Counted from the stretch's first letter, positions 17,854 to 26,968 are shown. The stretch: DNA of 64,000 nt from JAIQFL01 sp035501495 (GCA_035501495.1 DATJWB010000273.1:136541-200540); one strand, 5' to 3'. A program made the numbers and translations. Notes: generated from the letters alone by a model not told the origin.

Positions 17854-18985
17854 GCAGCACCTTCTTCCGATCCCATTCCAGGACCTTGTCGACGACGTAA
17901 TCCACTTCCTCGGCCGTCAGTTCGGGATACATCGGCAGAGAGATGCAACAGGCGGCGTTGCGCTCCGTGTTCACGATGGGCTCCGGGATCCGCGCCTGCT
18001 TGTCCCACGGGTATCCTTCCTGCTGATGGATCGCGATCGGATAGTGGCACTTGGCATCGATACCGTGGCCGTTCAGGAAAGCCAGCAGCGGATCGCGATC
18101 CTCCGCGTTCCGCGTCTCGATCACATAGAGATGATAGACGTGGTAGTACCCCGTCTCCTCATAAGGCACCGTAAGGGTGCTTGCGTCCTTCAGGCAGCCG
18201 GAATAGCGGGCCGCCCATTGGCGCCGCAGAGCGCTCCATTCGTCGATGTGCTTCAACTTGGCGCTCAGAACGCCGGCATGGAGGTCGTCCAGTCGGCTGT
18301 TGTAACCCGGGCTGTGGCAGGAACGCTTGCCGGAGCCGTGATTGCGCAGGCGGCGGACCGTGCTGTCCACGTCTGCACGATTCGTCACCACCGCCCCGCC
18401 ATCCCCGAAACATCCGAGGTTCTTCTGGATGATGAAGCTCGTGCACACCGCGTCGCTCAATTCGCCGATCCGGAACCCGTTGCCGCGGGCCCCGATTCCC
18501 TGCGCATTGTCTTCAATGACCAGAAGACCGTGCCGGTCCGCGATGGCGCGGATGGCTTTCATATCCGCGCACTGCCCGTAGAGGTGGACCGGCACCAGGG
18601 CCTTCGTCTTGGGCGTGATGGCTGCTTCGATCTTCGACGGGTCGATGCAGTTGGTGCGGGCGTCCGAGTCCACGAACACCGCGGCAGCCCCTGCGATCCA
18701 AATGGCTTCGGCGGTTGCAAAGAAGGTGTTCGCCGTCGTGATGCATTCGCTGCCGGGGCCAATCCCCAGCGCCTGGAAAGCCAACCACAGGGCATCCGTG
18801 CCGTTGCCCACTCCGCAGGCATGCTTCATGCCGTGATAATCCGCGAACTCGCGTTCGAAGCGCTTGAGCATTGGCCCCATCACGTACTGGCCCGATTCCA
18901 GGACTTCGTGAATGTTGGCGTCAATCTCTGACCGGATGTTGTGGTATTGCCGGACATGTCCGTAAAAAGAGATATTCATGGTCAT
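17846..18985 (-). CDS. DegT/DnrJ/EryC1 family PLP aminotransferase
   Basis: A 379-residue protein (start 18985, or ATG 18979 two codons later; both are possible and neither has a strong RBS). Family hallmarks: GNGTDALWLAFQALGIG, ITTANTFFATAEAI, VLVIEDNAQGIGA (PLP-binding Asp), the Lys of SFIIQKNLGCFGDGGAV (Schiff base) and SPGYNSRLDDLHAGVL. These enzymes transfer an amino group to keto-sugars. It begins 12 bp after the TonB receptor stop and overlaps the Gfo/Idh/MocA gene, so all three belong to one transcription unit. An amino-sugar step in the pathway fed by the receptor is likely. Confidence 0.92.
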   Translation of the reverse strand: MTMNISFYGHVRQYHNIRSEIDANIHEVLESGQYVMGPMLKRFEREFADYHGMKHACGVGNGTDALWLAFQALGIGPGSECITTANTFFATAEAIWIAGAAAVFVDSDARTNCIDPSKIEAAITPKTKALVPVHLYGQCADMKAIRAIADRHGLLVIEDNAQGIGARGNGFRIGELSDAVCTSFIIQKNLGCFGDGGAVVTNRADVDSTVRRLRNHGSGKRSCHSPGYNSRLDDLHAGVLSAKLKHIDEWSALRRQWAARYSGCLKDASTLTVPYEETGYYHVYHLYVIETRNAEDRDPLLAFLNGHGIDAKCHYPIAIHQQEGYPWDKQARIPEPIVNTERNAACCISLPMYPELTAEEVDYVVDKVLEWDRKKVLHE

Positions 18986-18997
18986 TCTCTATCACAG

Positions 18998-21900
18998 TTA
19001 GAACGTGAAACGAATTGCGAGCGACATGATCCGCGCCGCCCGCGTGCCGGTATACTGGCCGACGGTCGTGCTGGTTTGCGCGCCGTTTGTCAGCCGGAAC
19101 CGAAAACTGGTGCCGATCGCATTAAACTCCGTGTGGTTGAACGTGTTGTAGCTTTCAAACCGGACCGAGAGCACGCGCTTTTCGCCCAGCCCGACCGGAA
19201 TCTTCTTTCCCAGGGAAGTGTCCCAGTTGACGTACGCGGGGTTCTGCATGATTCCCACACCGGCGTTGCCGAAGCTGCCCACCGGCGCCGGGCCGAAACA
19301 CGAAGTATTGTAGGTGTTGTAGATCGACCAGGTTCGGCCGGACATATCGTTCGGATTGCACAACACGTTGATGCGCGCGCCCTCGGAGGATCCGGTAACA
19401 TCGGTCGTCGGCGTGTAGCTGAACGTTGGCAGCACGGGCGAGCCGGTGCTGTAGGTGACGATCCCCGATAGCGTCCAGTTGTTCAGCACCGCCCCGGCGG
19501 CTTTGGCGGCCATGGAGGACGCCTTCAACTTCGGCAGATCATAGCCGTAGCTGAATGTCATCACGTGGCGGCGGTCGTAACTCAGCGGTCCGTAGTTGCG
19601 GTGCCGCGGATCGAAGTAGCTCGAAACGCTGCTGGTCTCGGCGTTGGCCTCGCCCAGCGTCTTCGAGAACGTGTACGATCCTGCGAACATCAGGCCGTGC
19701 GAGAAACGGCGGTTCAGCGCCACCTGCAGCGAGTTGTAATTCGATGTGGCCGCAAACTCGTTGTAGTACAGGTTGCCCCAACCCAGGTAGGGCCGCAGGA
19801 AGTTGTCGGGCAGCGGCGTCCCCTTCTTTTCGGCGGGGTCCTGATTGGCGGGATCGAAGCGCGCTCCGATCGGGATCTCGTTGATGTTGTGAATCCACAG
19901 CAGGTGACGGGCAAAATTCCCGACGTACGAGACATCCAGCACCGTCCCGAAGCCTAAGCTCTGCTGCACACCCAGGCTGTAACTCACCGTTCGGGGCATC
20001 TGCTGTTTCCCAAGCAGGAAGTAGATGTCGGACGGCCCGATCAGCCCTCCGGACTGCTGCATCGTGGACAGATTCCCGTAATAGGCGACCGGCGTGTAGC
20101 TGAGCGGCGGATTCCCCGACATGTTCATGCTGGGGTTCCCATCGATGGTGTCGTGGAACATACCGATGCCGCCGCGGATCGCGGTCTTACCGGTGCCGAA
20201 GACATCGTACGAAAAGCCCAGACGCGGCCCGTAGGAGAGAGGCGACACCGAATAAACTCCCGGCGGCACGCCATTCAGTCCGCCAATAATCGCGCCGTTT
20301 GCCGGGTTCCCGGAACCGGGCACGATCATCCCGACGTACGCATACGGATACGTCTTTCCGGTGATCGGATCGCGCGCCACCTGATCGCCATTCACCAGCG
20401 CCGGCTGATACAGGGCGGGAATCTGGGACCGTGAAAACAGGGTCGGGTTGAAACCGGCCAGTGCATTATGCTGGTCCGCCTGCGGCGTTACATGGTATAG
20501 CCGCAACCCGATGTCCAAAGTCAGTCGCCGGTTCACCCGCCAGTTGTCCTGCGCGTAGAATTCCAGGTCGGTGAACCAGATCCGCTGGATCAGGCGGGAC
20601 GAGGTTTCCGTGTAGCTGTCGAAGTTCCCGAGCAGGGCATTCGCGAATGTGTCGCCGGTGTCGTTGGGATTGTTGCCATCGGTGCTGAAATCATACGCAC
20701 CGAGGTAGTTTCCCAACTCCTGGTTCTCGATCTTCTGCGTGCGCTCGAAGTATACCCCGAACTTGAAGTTGTGCGGCCCCCAAACCTTGCTCAGGTTGTC
20801 GCTGGCGCTGTAGATGTTGTTGCCGTTCCAGTAGGGCAGCTGGTCTGACGTCACGCTCGGGACGTTGCCGGCTGGCGTGCCGCCAAAGATGATATCAGGG
20901 ACATAGTTTTTCTGGTTCCCGAGCGTGGTGTCAATGGGATACCACTTGGGAATGTTGCCCATCAGGCCGCGGTCCCACTGTTTGTCGTCCACCGCAAAGT
21001 AGTCCCAGGTATTGAAGCTCTTCCCGAGAGTCGTCTCGTTCACCAGGGTCGGATTGATGGTGTACACCAGGTGCCCGGCATATCCGTGGCCCGGATTCGG
21101 GTGATCCACCGCAAGGGCCGGGTAGCTCGAATACGTGTCGTTCCCGAACGTGTCATCGTGGTCGTTGATGTAGCGGACATAGGCGTTCAGCCGGTCGGTG
21201 ATGTACCAGTCGCCGCGAAGGACGTCGTTGCGGCGGCTGTGAGTCGTATAAGAGGGCGCCGCGTAGTTTCGCGCGTACATATACGCGGGGTCGCTCGTGC
21301 TGAAGTTTGGCTGCGGAAAGAAATTCAGCACCGCCGCGCCGGTCGCGTTGAGGCGGCTGGAGGGGATCACATTCCGTGGAAACGGGTTGCCCGTGGTGGG
21401 ATCGGTGACGATGATCGGGCTGCCGTCGGTGTCCACGCTCCTCGAGAAGTCGCCCGCCCGTTCGGCCGCGGTCGGCATGTAGCCGTAGTCCGTGCCGGAG
21501 CTCTTGTTCCCGGTGTACTCCTGCGAGAAGAAGAAGAACAGCCGCTTGCGGTCGGTGTTGAAGTGCTTGGGAATGAAGAACGGCCCGCCAATCGTGAATC
21601 CTTCGATGGTCAGGTGGTACGGGCTCTTCGCGATTCCCGACTTGTTATTCGCCCAGGTGTTGGAATTCAGGCCCTTGTCGCGGTAGGTGAACCAGCCGCC
21701 TCCGTGAAACTCGCGGCCTCCACCCTTGGTGATCACCGTGATTGCGCCCCCGGAGCTGCGGCCGAACTCCGCCTGGTAGTTCGAGGTCAATACCCGCACT
21801 TCCGCGATGGCGTCCATGTTGGGCTCGTAGTGGATCGTATCGTTGGACCCGGTATCGAGGTCGTTGATGCCATCCACCGTGAAGTTCTTCGATTCCTGCC

Positions 21901-22459
21901 GGCCGCCTGCGATGTACAGCCCGCCGATGTTGTTGGGGCTGGTGGAATCGCGGTTATTCCTCGTATCGACAATTCCCGGAAGCGTGTACATCAGGCCCAG
22001 AAAGTCGCGCCCCTTGAGCGCGATCTGGTTCAACTGCTCGCCGGTGACCAGCGCCGATTTTTCGCTGCTGGCCGTCTGCACCGGCGTAGCCACGGCTTCC
22101 ACCGTGATGTTCTCCCGCACCGAGCCCATTTCGAGGGCAATCCGCCCCAAGTCCCGCGTCTCGCTGGCCGTCACCTCAATTTCGTTCTGCACATAGGTTT
22201 TGAATCCGGCCGACTGCACGGAGAGGTTGTACCGGTCCGGCTGCAGGATCGGAAAACGAAAAAGCCCCAGGCTGTTGCTCTTGGCGGTGAACACCCCGCC
22301 CGTAGTCTGGCTGACGAGTTGCGCCTCCGCGCCCATGACGGGTGCGCCCGAAGGGTCGTTCACGGTTCCGATCAGGGAACTGGACACATTCTGCGCCATG
22401 GCGCCGCCGGCCAAAGCCAGCAAACACGCCAAAAAGGAGGTGATTGGTTGCTTCCGCAT
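18998..22459 (-). CDS. TonB-dependent receptor, Oar-like
   Basis: A 1153-residue outer-membrane protein starting at ATG 22459, with AAGGAG 7 nt upstream. The signal peptide is FLACLLALAGGAMAQ. The carboxypeptidase-regulatory domain spans about 25-110 (SSLIGTVNDPSGAPVMGAEA). The plug contains LKGRDFLGLMYTLPGIVDTR and QAEFGRSSGGAITVITKGG. The barrel ends ARIMSLAIRFTF, with the terminal Phe needed for outer-membrane insertion. It is a distant paralogue of the receptor at 10795, and both are preceded by the same operator. It heads a four-gene leftward unit with aminotransferase, oxidoreductase and permease. Confidence 0.92.
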   Translation of the reverse strand: MRKQPITSFLACLLALAGGAMAQNVSSSLIGTVNDPSGAPVMGAEAQLVSQTTGGVFTAKSNSLGLFRFPILQPDRYNLSVQSAGFKTYVQNEIEVTASETRDLGRIALEMGSVRENITVEAVATPVQTASSEKSALVTGEQLNQIALKGRDFLGLMYTLPGIVDTRNNRDSTSPNNIGGLYIAGGRQESKNFTVDGINDLDTGSNDTIHYEPNMDAIAEVRVLTSNYQAEFGRSSGGAITVITKGGGREFHGGGWFTYRDKGLNSNTWANNKSGIAKSPYHLTIEGFTIGGPFFIPKHFNTDRKRLFFFFSQEYTGNKSSGTDYGYMPTAAERAGDFSRSVDTDGSPIIVTDPTTGNPFPRNVIPSSRLNATGAAVLNFFPQPNFSTSDPAYMYARNYAAPSYTTHSRRNDVLRGDWYITDRLNAYVRYINDHDDTFGNDTYSSYPALAVDHPNPGHGYAGHLVYTINPTLVNETTLGKSFNTWDYFAVDDKQWDRGLMGNIPKWYPIDTTLGNQKNYVPDIIFGGTPAGNVPSVTSDQLPYWNGNNIYSASDNLSKVWGPHNFKFGVYFERTQKIENQELGNYLGAYDFSTDGNNPNDTGDTFANALLGNFDSYTETSSRLIQRIWFTDLEFYAQDNWRVNRRLTLDIGLRLYHVTPQADQHNALAGFNPTLFSRSQIPALYQPALVNGDQVARDPITGKTYPYAYVGMIVPGSGNPANGAIIGGLNGVPPGVYSVSPLSYGPRLGFSYDVFGTGKTAIRGGIGMFHDTIDGNPSMNMSGNPPLSYTPVAYYGNLSTMQQSGGLIGPSDIYFLLGKQQMPRTVSYSLGVQQSLGFGTVLDVSYVGNFARHLLWIHNINEIPIGARFDPANQDPAEKKGTPLPDNFLRPYLGWGNLYYNEFAATSNYNSLQVALNRRFSHGLMFAGSYTFSKTLGEANAETSSVSSYFDPRHRNYGPLSYDRRHVMTFSYGYDLPKLKASSMAAKAAGAVLNNWTLSGIVTYSTGSPVLPTFSYTPTTDVTGSSEGARINVLCNPNDMSGRTWSIYNTYNTSCFGPAPVGSFGNAGVGIMQNPAYVNWDTSLGKKIPVGLGEKRVLSVRFESYNTFNHTEFNAIGTSFRFRLTNGAQTSTTVGQYTGTRAARIMSLAIRFTF

Positions 22460-22511
22460 GTTCCGACTCCTTTTCTTCGCTCCCACACAAATATCAACAC
22501 GAGTTTCAGGT

Positions 22512-22583
22512 ATTATAGCCCTAAATAAGACGGCTGGAGCCTCACTAAATCAGGCTCGTGGCGGCAAATTACGAAACCGTAAT
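22512..22583 (-). promoter_or_regulatory. regulon operator and -10 box of the second receptor unit
   Basis: ATTACG-AAAC-CGTAAT at 22568-22583 has perfect 6-bp arms. On the minus strand TATAAT occupies 22517-22512. The centre-to--10 distance is 58.5 bp, exactly 22 bp (two helical turns) more than at the other two units. The operator also lies upstream of the divergent GH2 remnant and ROK gene. Confidence 0.55.
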
Positions 22584-22655
22584 CTGGCTCCGACTCCTTG
22601 CCGGGCTCGCGACGCGTTCCCCGGTCTAAAACAGTTTCCAGTCTGAATATGCCGG

Positions 22656-23622
22656 ATGAAAAATCGCGAAATTGGAGGATCGATCTTGTCTGAATTGGTT
22701 GTCTTTCTGACGATCGGCTTCGGGGTGGTGCCATTCCTTCCGCAAGCTTGCGCGCAGGCGGCGAACCCGGCGGGCGGATCGAGAATCGATCTGGCGCAGG
22801 GATGGTGGATTCAATCCTCCGCCAAGGTCGCGGGGAAGGGCGAGGTCGTCTCGATCGAACTTCCAGCCCGCGGGATGGTATCAATCGAGCGTGCCTGCCA
22901 CGGTCGTATCCGCTCTGGTGAGGAACAGAGTCTACTCCGATCCATATTTCGGCATGAATCTGCGGTCGGTCCCCGGTGCCACTTATGGCATCGGGCAGAA
23001 TTTCAGTAACCAGCCGATGCCGGTCGGCAGTCCATTTGCGGTCTCGTGGTGGTATCGCGACTCGTTCCAACTCCCCGCCGGGGTAAAAGGCAAGAAGCTC
23101 TGGCTGAATTTCGACGCGATTAACTATATTGGCGAAGATAGCGTGGTCAGGGCCTTCGAGATTCCGGATATCACAGGCATGACCAGGACCTACTTTCTCC
23201 GCCTCACACTTGAGGACCCGGCTGGCAAGTTAGTCAGTTCCAACTTCTACTGGCTCTCCACGCAACCGGATGTCCCCAATTGGTCCGCCGGCAACGGCCG
23301 CTACACGCCCATCCAGACGTACGCCGACCTTACCGGCCTCCAGCAACTTCCGCCCGCCAAGGTGAAGCTGGCATCCCGATCGGAGCCGAAGGGTGCCGAT
23401 CAGGTGGACAACGTGACCGTCGAAAACGGAAGCTCCGGCCTGGCTTTCATGGTGCATCTCACGGTCCGCAACTCCGGCTCCGACATCAACCCGGTGATCT
23501 GGGAGGATAATTACTTCGAACCGATGCCCGGGGAGCGGCGCGAAGTCACCGCCACGTACGCGCGCAAGTTGCTCCATGGGGGGAAGGCGGAAATCAAGGT
23601 GGACGGCTGGAACATTGAGTAG
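22656..23622 (+). pseudogene. broken GH2 exo-beta-glucosaminidase/mannosidase-like gene
   Basis: The N-terminal frame (from ATG 22656) has a signal peptide (VVFLTIGFGVVPFLPQACAQ) and the start of a GH2 sugar-binding domain. Near 22855 the homology shifts frame to FQPAGWYQSSVPATVVSALV, then RNRVYSDPYFGMNL and SWWYRDSFQLPAG, all typical of exo-glucosaminidase-like GH2 proteins. After LWLNFDAINY it jumps directly to C-terminal immunoglobulin-like domains (NFYWLSTQPDVPNW, NYFEPMPGERREVTATYARK). The catalytic barrel, several hundred residues, is therefore missing. One frameshift plus a large internal deletion make it non-functional. The ROK gene overlaps its end. The former substrate was probably chito-oligosaccharide or a related beta-glycoside. 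Confidence 0.85.
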
Positions 23623-24538
23623 CTCTCTGATCGGCGCCGTCGATATCGGCGGCACCAAGATCGCCGCCGGCGCGGTTACCGAGGGTGGTGTGATCCTGGC
23701 GCGGGCCGAATGTCCCACGGCGCCCCGCGAAGGATTCGCCGCCGCCATGCACCGGACCGCCGCCATGCTCCGCGAAGCCTCTGCCCAGGCGGGTGACGGA
23801 TATCGCGGCATCGGAGTGGCGTGCCCCAGCCCTCTCGACCCCTTCGCCGGTATCGTCGGGGACGTCGGCACGCTTCCGGGATGGCGTGGCGGCGATATCG
23901 TCTCCGCCCTGTCGCGCGAGTTCGACGTCCCCATCGCGGTGGAAAACGACGCCGATGCAGCCGCCTTGGCGGAGGCCACCTGGGGCGCCGCCAGGGGGAG
24001 CGGCCGCTTCATTTACGTCACCATCAGTACCGGAATCGGAGCCGGCGTCATCCTCTCGGGACAGCTCTATCGCGGCGCTGGAGCCGCTCATCCGGAGATC
24101 GGCCACCATGTTCTCGACTGGTCGGGTCCGCTGTGTTGTTGCGGCGCCCACGGCTGCTGGGAAATCCTGGCCAGCGGTCCCGCAATGACGGCTTGGTTCC
24201 GGGAGAAGAGTCCTCTTCACCTGGAATTGAACGCCGCGGAGATCTGCGAGTTATCTCGCCGCGGTGACGAACTGGCGCGCCGCGCCGTGGAGCGGGAAGG
24301 CTTCTACATCGGCCTCGGACTGGCCAACCTGGTCACGATGTTTACGCCCGATGCAATCGCACTCGGCGGCGGCTTGATGCGCAGTGCCGACCTGTTTCTC
24401 GACCGCGCACGCCAGGTGATTCGCGAGGTCGCCACCCAGGTGCCCGCAGCCAATACCCGGATCTCCCTCGCATCCCTCGGCCAGGATACGGGATTGATTG
24501 GGGCTGCTCGCGCCTGGATCCATCGCCACTGCTCCTGA
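23615..24538 (+). CDS. ROK family sugar kinase (glucokinase-like)
   Basis: A 307-residue protein; the best start is TTG 23615, overlapping the stop of the GH2 remnant, because the product then begins next to IGAVDIGGTKIAAG, the phosphate-binding motif. The upstream ATG 23576 lies inside the old gene. The ROK signature includes the catalytic Asp (VENDADAAALAE), AHPEIGHH, and the zinc motif CCCGAHGCWE with the Cys-x-Cys-Gly-x2-Gly-Cys pattern. ROK kinases phosphorylate glucose, N-acetylglucosamine, mannose or similar sugars; there is no N-terminal DNA-binding domain, so this is a kinase rather than a repressor. It probably phosphorylates the monosaccharide released by enzymes of this region. 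Confidence 0.9.
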   Translation: MSSSLIGAVDIGGTKIAAGAVTEGGVILARAECPTAPREGFAAAMHRTAAMLREASAQAGDGYRGIGVACPSPLDPFAGIVGDVGTLPGWRGGDIVSALSREFDVPIAVENDADAAALAEATWGAARGSGRFIYVTISTGIGAGVILSGQLYRGAGAAHPEIGHHVLDWSGPLCCCGAHGCWEILASGPAMTAWFREKSPLHLELNAAEICELSRRGDELARRAVEREGFYIGLGLANLVTMFTPDAIALGGGLMRSADLFLDRARQVIREVATQVPAANTRISLASLGQDTGLIGAARAWIHRHCS

Positions 24539-24734
24539 ATAGAGTGCATTCCTGCCCAACGGTGCCGGCGCGGAGCCGCGCGGATTGGCCCGCAAGCCTG
24601 CCTGTTTCGCGACTCCGCCACCCCCGGCTGTCACACTTCTTCCAAAATCCCCAACCCCTTCCTCTTCATCCGCTTGCCCGTTTCGCGAGCCTCCCCGCCC
24701 GGAGTCGCCCTGCTACCCCTCCTGGTCGAAACTC

Positions 24735-24945
24735 ATGCCTACTGATTCCCAAATCCAGGCCAATCGCCGCAATGCCAAAAAGTCCACCGGTCCGCGCTCC
24801 GCTGAGGGCAAGGCCGCCTCTTCGCAGAATGCCCTGAAGACCGGCATCGACGCCAAGTCGCTCGTCATTCGTGGCGAAGACCACGCTACCCTCGAAGCCC
24901 TCGCCACCCGCTACCACGAACGTTTTCAACCCGCCACTCCCTCCG
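24735..24945 (+). pseudogene. truncated acidobacterial 'GPRSAEGKAxSSQNALK' protein
   Basis: From ATG 24735 the reading frame encodes IQANRRNAKKSTGPRSAEGK followed by SSQNALKTGID and ALATRYHERFQPATP. This N-terminus belongs to a multi-copy acidobacterial family of unknown function. After residue about 70 the similarity stops abruptly at about 24945, exactly where an opposite-strand permease fragment begins, so the gene was cut by a rearrangement. The long open frame that continues to 25328 is only the antisense of that fragment. Confidence 0.6.
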
Positions 24946-25339
24946 GCGAGGGCAGGCGGCCAAGTTGCGGCCGCGCCCCGAGCATGCGCAAAAGGCTGGA
25001 CTGGGCGCTGCATGCCGCCAATACGCTCGGGTTGATTGCGACCAGGGTGAAGTTGCGGCTTTGCGCCAGTGCCATCTGTTCAAAAGACTGGTTTCCGGTA
25101 ACGAGATCGATGTATTGGCCTGGGGAGGGCCAGTCGCGGAAGATGCCGATGCCGGGAGGGTGCAGCCAGACGGCGGCTAGGCGGTCGAGGTCGGGGTGGG
25201 GTAGCGGGCGCAGCAGCAGGGCGTTTACCACGCTGAAAATGGCGGGGTTTGCACCGATGCCGATGGCCAGGGAAGCCACGATCACTAGGGTCACCGCGGG
25301 ATTCTTTCGCAAAGTGCTCAGGGCGTAGAGCAGGTCCAT
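24945..25339 (-). pseudogene. N-terminal fragment of an ADOP/MacB-like ABC permease
   Basis: From ATG 25339 the product starts MDLLYALSTLRKNPAVT, then SLAIGIGANPAIFSVVNALL and LRPLPHPDLDRLAAVW, the standard N-terminus of ADOP-type permeases (an intact one lies at 60055-62481). An internal stretch is already compressed between QMALAQSRNFTL and SSLLRMLGARPQLGRL. The sequence ends after about 130 of about 800 residues at the junction with the 24735 fragment. It is non-functional. Confidence 0.8.
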
Positions 25340-25400
25340 GAGTGTAAGACGAGTCGCGGGTTGTTTTGGGGCCTCAGCCTTCGCATGAACCCGGACGCGG

Positions 25401-25853
25401 CTAATTCGCTGCCGCGAACCGCCCAATGTGCTCCCCAAATGCCTTCCAGCGGCCCTGACGTTTGATGTACGTCACTACGTCCCTCAGCGGAGGATCATCC
25501 TGCTTGCCCGCCTGACGAGTGGTGAAGGTGTCCACGATAATCGCTGTATCGCCATTCACCAGGATCAGGTCATGCACCACTCGCATCGATGTGAAAGTCA
25601 TCTTTTGGACGGCCTTGATGAAAGCGGCCTTGCCTCTGATGAGTTGGCCGCCTGGGCCAACAAAGAGAAAGTTGTCGTCCAGAATCCGGTTCAGGGCACC
25701 TTGATTATGCCTGGTTTCCGCTTCGACCCATTCCTGTTCGAGCAGGACTAACTGTTCTTCGTCGGCTTTTCGGGGCTGATTCTGGGAACGGCCGGATTGG
25801 GGGACGAGCGTCGAGGTTGCGATGAGAAGCGCAAGAGCAACGAATCGAAACAT
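25401..25853 (-). CDS. secreted DUF4440/SnoaL-like (NTF2 fold) protein
   Basis: A 150-residue protein starting at ATG 25853, with GGAGGT 3-4 nt upstream. A cleavable signal peptide (VALALLIATSTLVPQSGRSQ) is followed by one NTF2-like domain: LVLLEQEWVEAETRHNQGAL, LDDNFLFVGPGGQLIRGKAAFI and VVTYIKRQGRWKAFGEHIGRF. This is the DUF4440 pattern; such proteins bind small ligands or act as unspecified enzymes. It stands alone, with the permease fragment downstream and no operon partner. Function unknown. Confidence 0.8.
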   Translation of the reverse strand: MFRFVALALLIATSTLVPQSGRSQNQPRKADEEQLVLLEQEWVEAETRHNQGALNRILDDNFLFVGPGGQLIRGKAAFIKAVQKMTFTSMRVVHDLILVNGDTAIIVDTFTTRQAGKQDDPPLRDVVTYIKRQGRWKAFGEHIGRFAAAN

Positions 25854-26014
25854 GTGACCTCCAGTCTGGATGTGCCCTTGGGTTGCCTCGATTATACATC
25901 CGAGTTGGGGGGGACGTGCGCGCCTCTGTGGCGGATTTGGCTGTGATCCTGGCTGGCCTCGAGCCTGCGGTCAATCAGCACTCAACAGCGGATCTTCTTT
26001 TTCCCGTAGTCGTT

Positions 26015-26968
26015 TCAGTTTTCGGAAGGCTTCTCTACATGGTCGATCACCAACACGTCCACGGGCCCTTTGGCCGGCACCAGTTTTAGACCGAGTTGTT
26101 CCTGAACAGCTTGAAATATGCTGGGGGCGTCTGGCGGCCTAGCGGGGGTGGGCGCGCCAGGTTCAGCCGCGGCCGGTCGAGGCGCCGCGGAATCGTCGGG
26201 TGAAAACACGAGGCGTATCGCGAATTGACTGGTAAGGCCCGTCTTGTCGATCACGGGACGATCCAGAGCAATGCCCAATAAGCCGGCGAACATCGAGAGC
26301 GTGCCACCCTCGAACTCAACTGAGCCTCGCGGATTCACCATATTCCTGCAACGCCTCTGGTCCGCGGCCAGTTCGGGGAGGGGACGGCCTAGTGCCACAG
26401 GTATGCAGCTTCCTTCCTGGAACGGTTTCAACTTTGGAGAGCCTTTGCCCAAAGTGAGTTCATAAACAGGTCCTTGCCGGGTCTCGCGATGAATTCTAAG
26501 CTTGAACCTGTCCTCCAGAACGGCTTGCATCATGGGGCCCTGCATCATCAATATGTTTGGGTGCGCATCCGATTTGGCGTCGATTTCGAACGCCTCCGAA
26601 TGGATCCAACCGGGGCCGCCCTCGATGGGAATCATCCCAAAGGAATTCAGGTAACCACCGGCGTACCGGTTATACGCTCTTTGAATCAGCCCGGTGTTAT
26701 CGGTATCGGCCAGAAGCTCACAGCCGGTGCTCAGTCTTCCCGGCGATGAGTCGCCGCTATTCGTACGGCCCCGCGTACATGGTTTGATCGAGACGACGTC
26801 GAATTTCGGGAACGGTCCGGGGGCCGATTGAGGCGATGCAGATTGTGCATGGATACCCGCGGTGCTCATCATGCCGACTACAATCGGCAGTCCCAGGGCT
26901 GCTGTCCCTGCAGCGGACAAGGTCGCTTTCTTTGCCAGGCTGAGTCTAACTGCAATCCGGTTGGTCAT
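26015..26968 (-). CDS. TIGR03435-type secreted/periplasmic protein (former C-terminal part of the M56 protein)
   Basis: A 317-residue frame if started at ATG 26968 (GAGG 5 nt upstream). It contains a membrane span (AGTAALGLPIVVGMM) and the TIGR03435 core: PKFDVVSIKPC, ILMMQGPMMQAVLEDRFKLRIHRETRQGPVYELTLGKGSPKLKP, VIDKTGLTSQFAIRL. The frame remains open upstream to 27037, encoding RCVSGVTGANLRKRIEAI, which is normally the continuation of an M56 peptidase. It therefore looks like the back half of an M56-TIGR03435 fusion cut by one amber codon at 27038-27040. It may still be made by re-initiation at 26968. Role unknown. Confidence 0.75.
   Translation of the reverse strand: MTNRIAVRLSLAKKATLSAAGTAALGLPIVVGMMSTAGIHAQSASPQSAPGPFPKFDVVSIKPCTRGRTNSGDSSPGRLSTGCELLADTDNTGLIQRAYNRYAGGYLNSFGMIPIEGGPGWIHSEAFEIDAKSDAHPNILMMQGPMMQAVLEDRFKLRIHRETRQGPVYELTLGKGSPKLKPFQEGSCIPVALGRPLPELAADQRRCRNMVNPRGSVEFEGGTLSMFAGLLGIALDRPVIDKTGLTSQFAIRLVFSPDDSAAPRPAAAEPGAPTPARPPDAPSIFQAVQEQLGLKLVPAKGPVDVLVIDHVEKPSEN

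Noticed and set aside
24585..25328. Long + strand open frame of 247 codons
   Set aside because: Only codons 51-120 (24735-24945) look like protein; the rest is antisense of the permease fragment.
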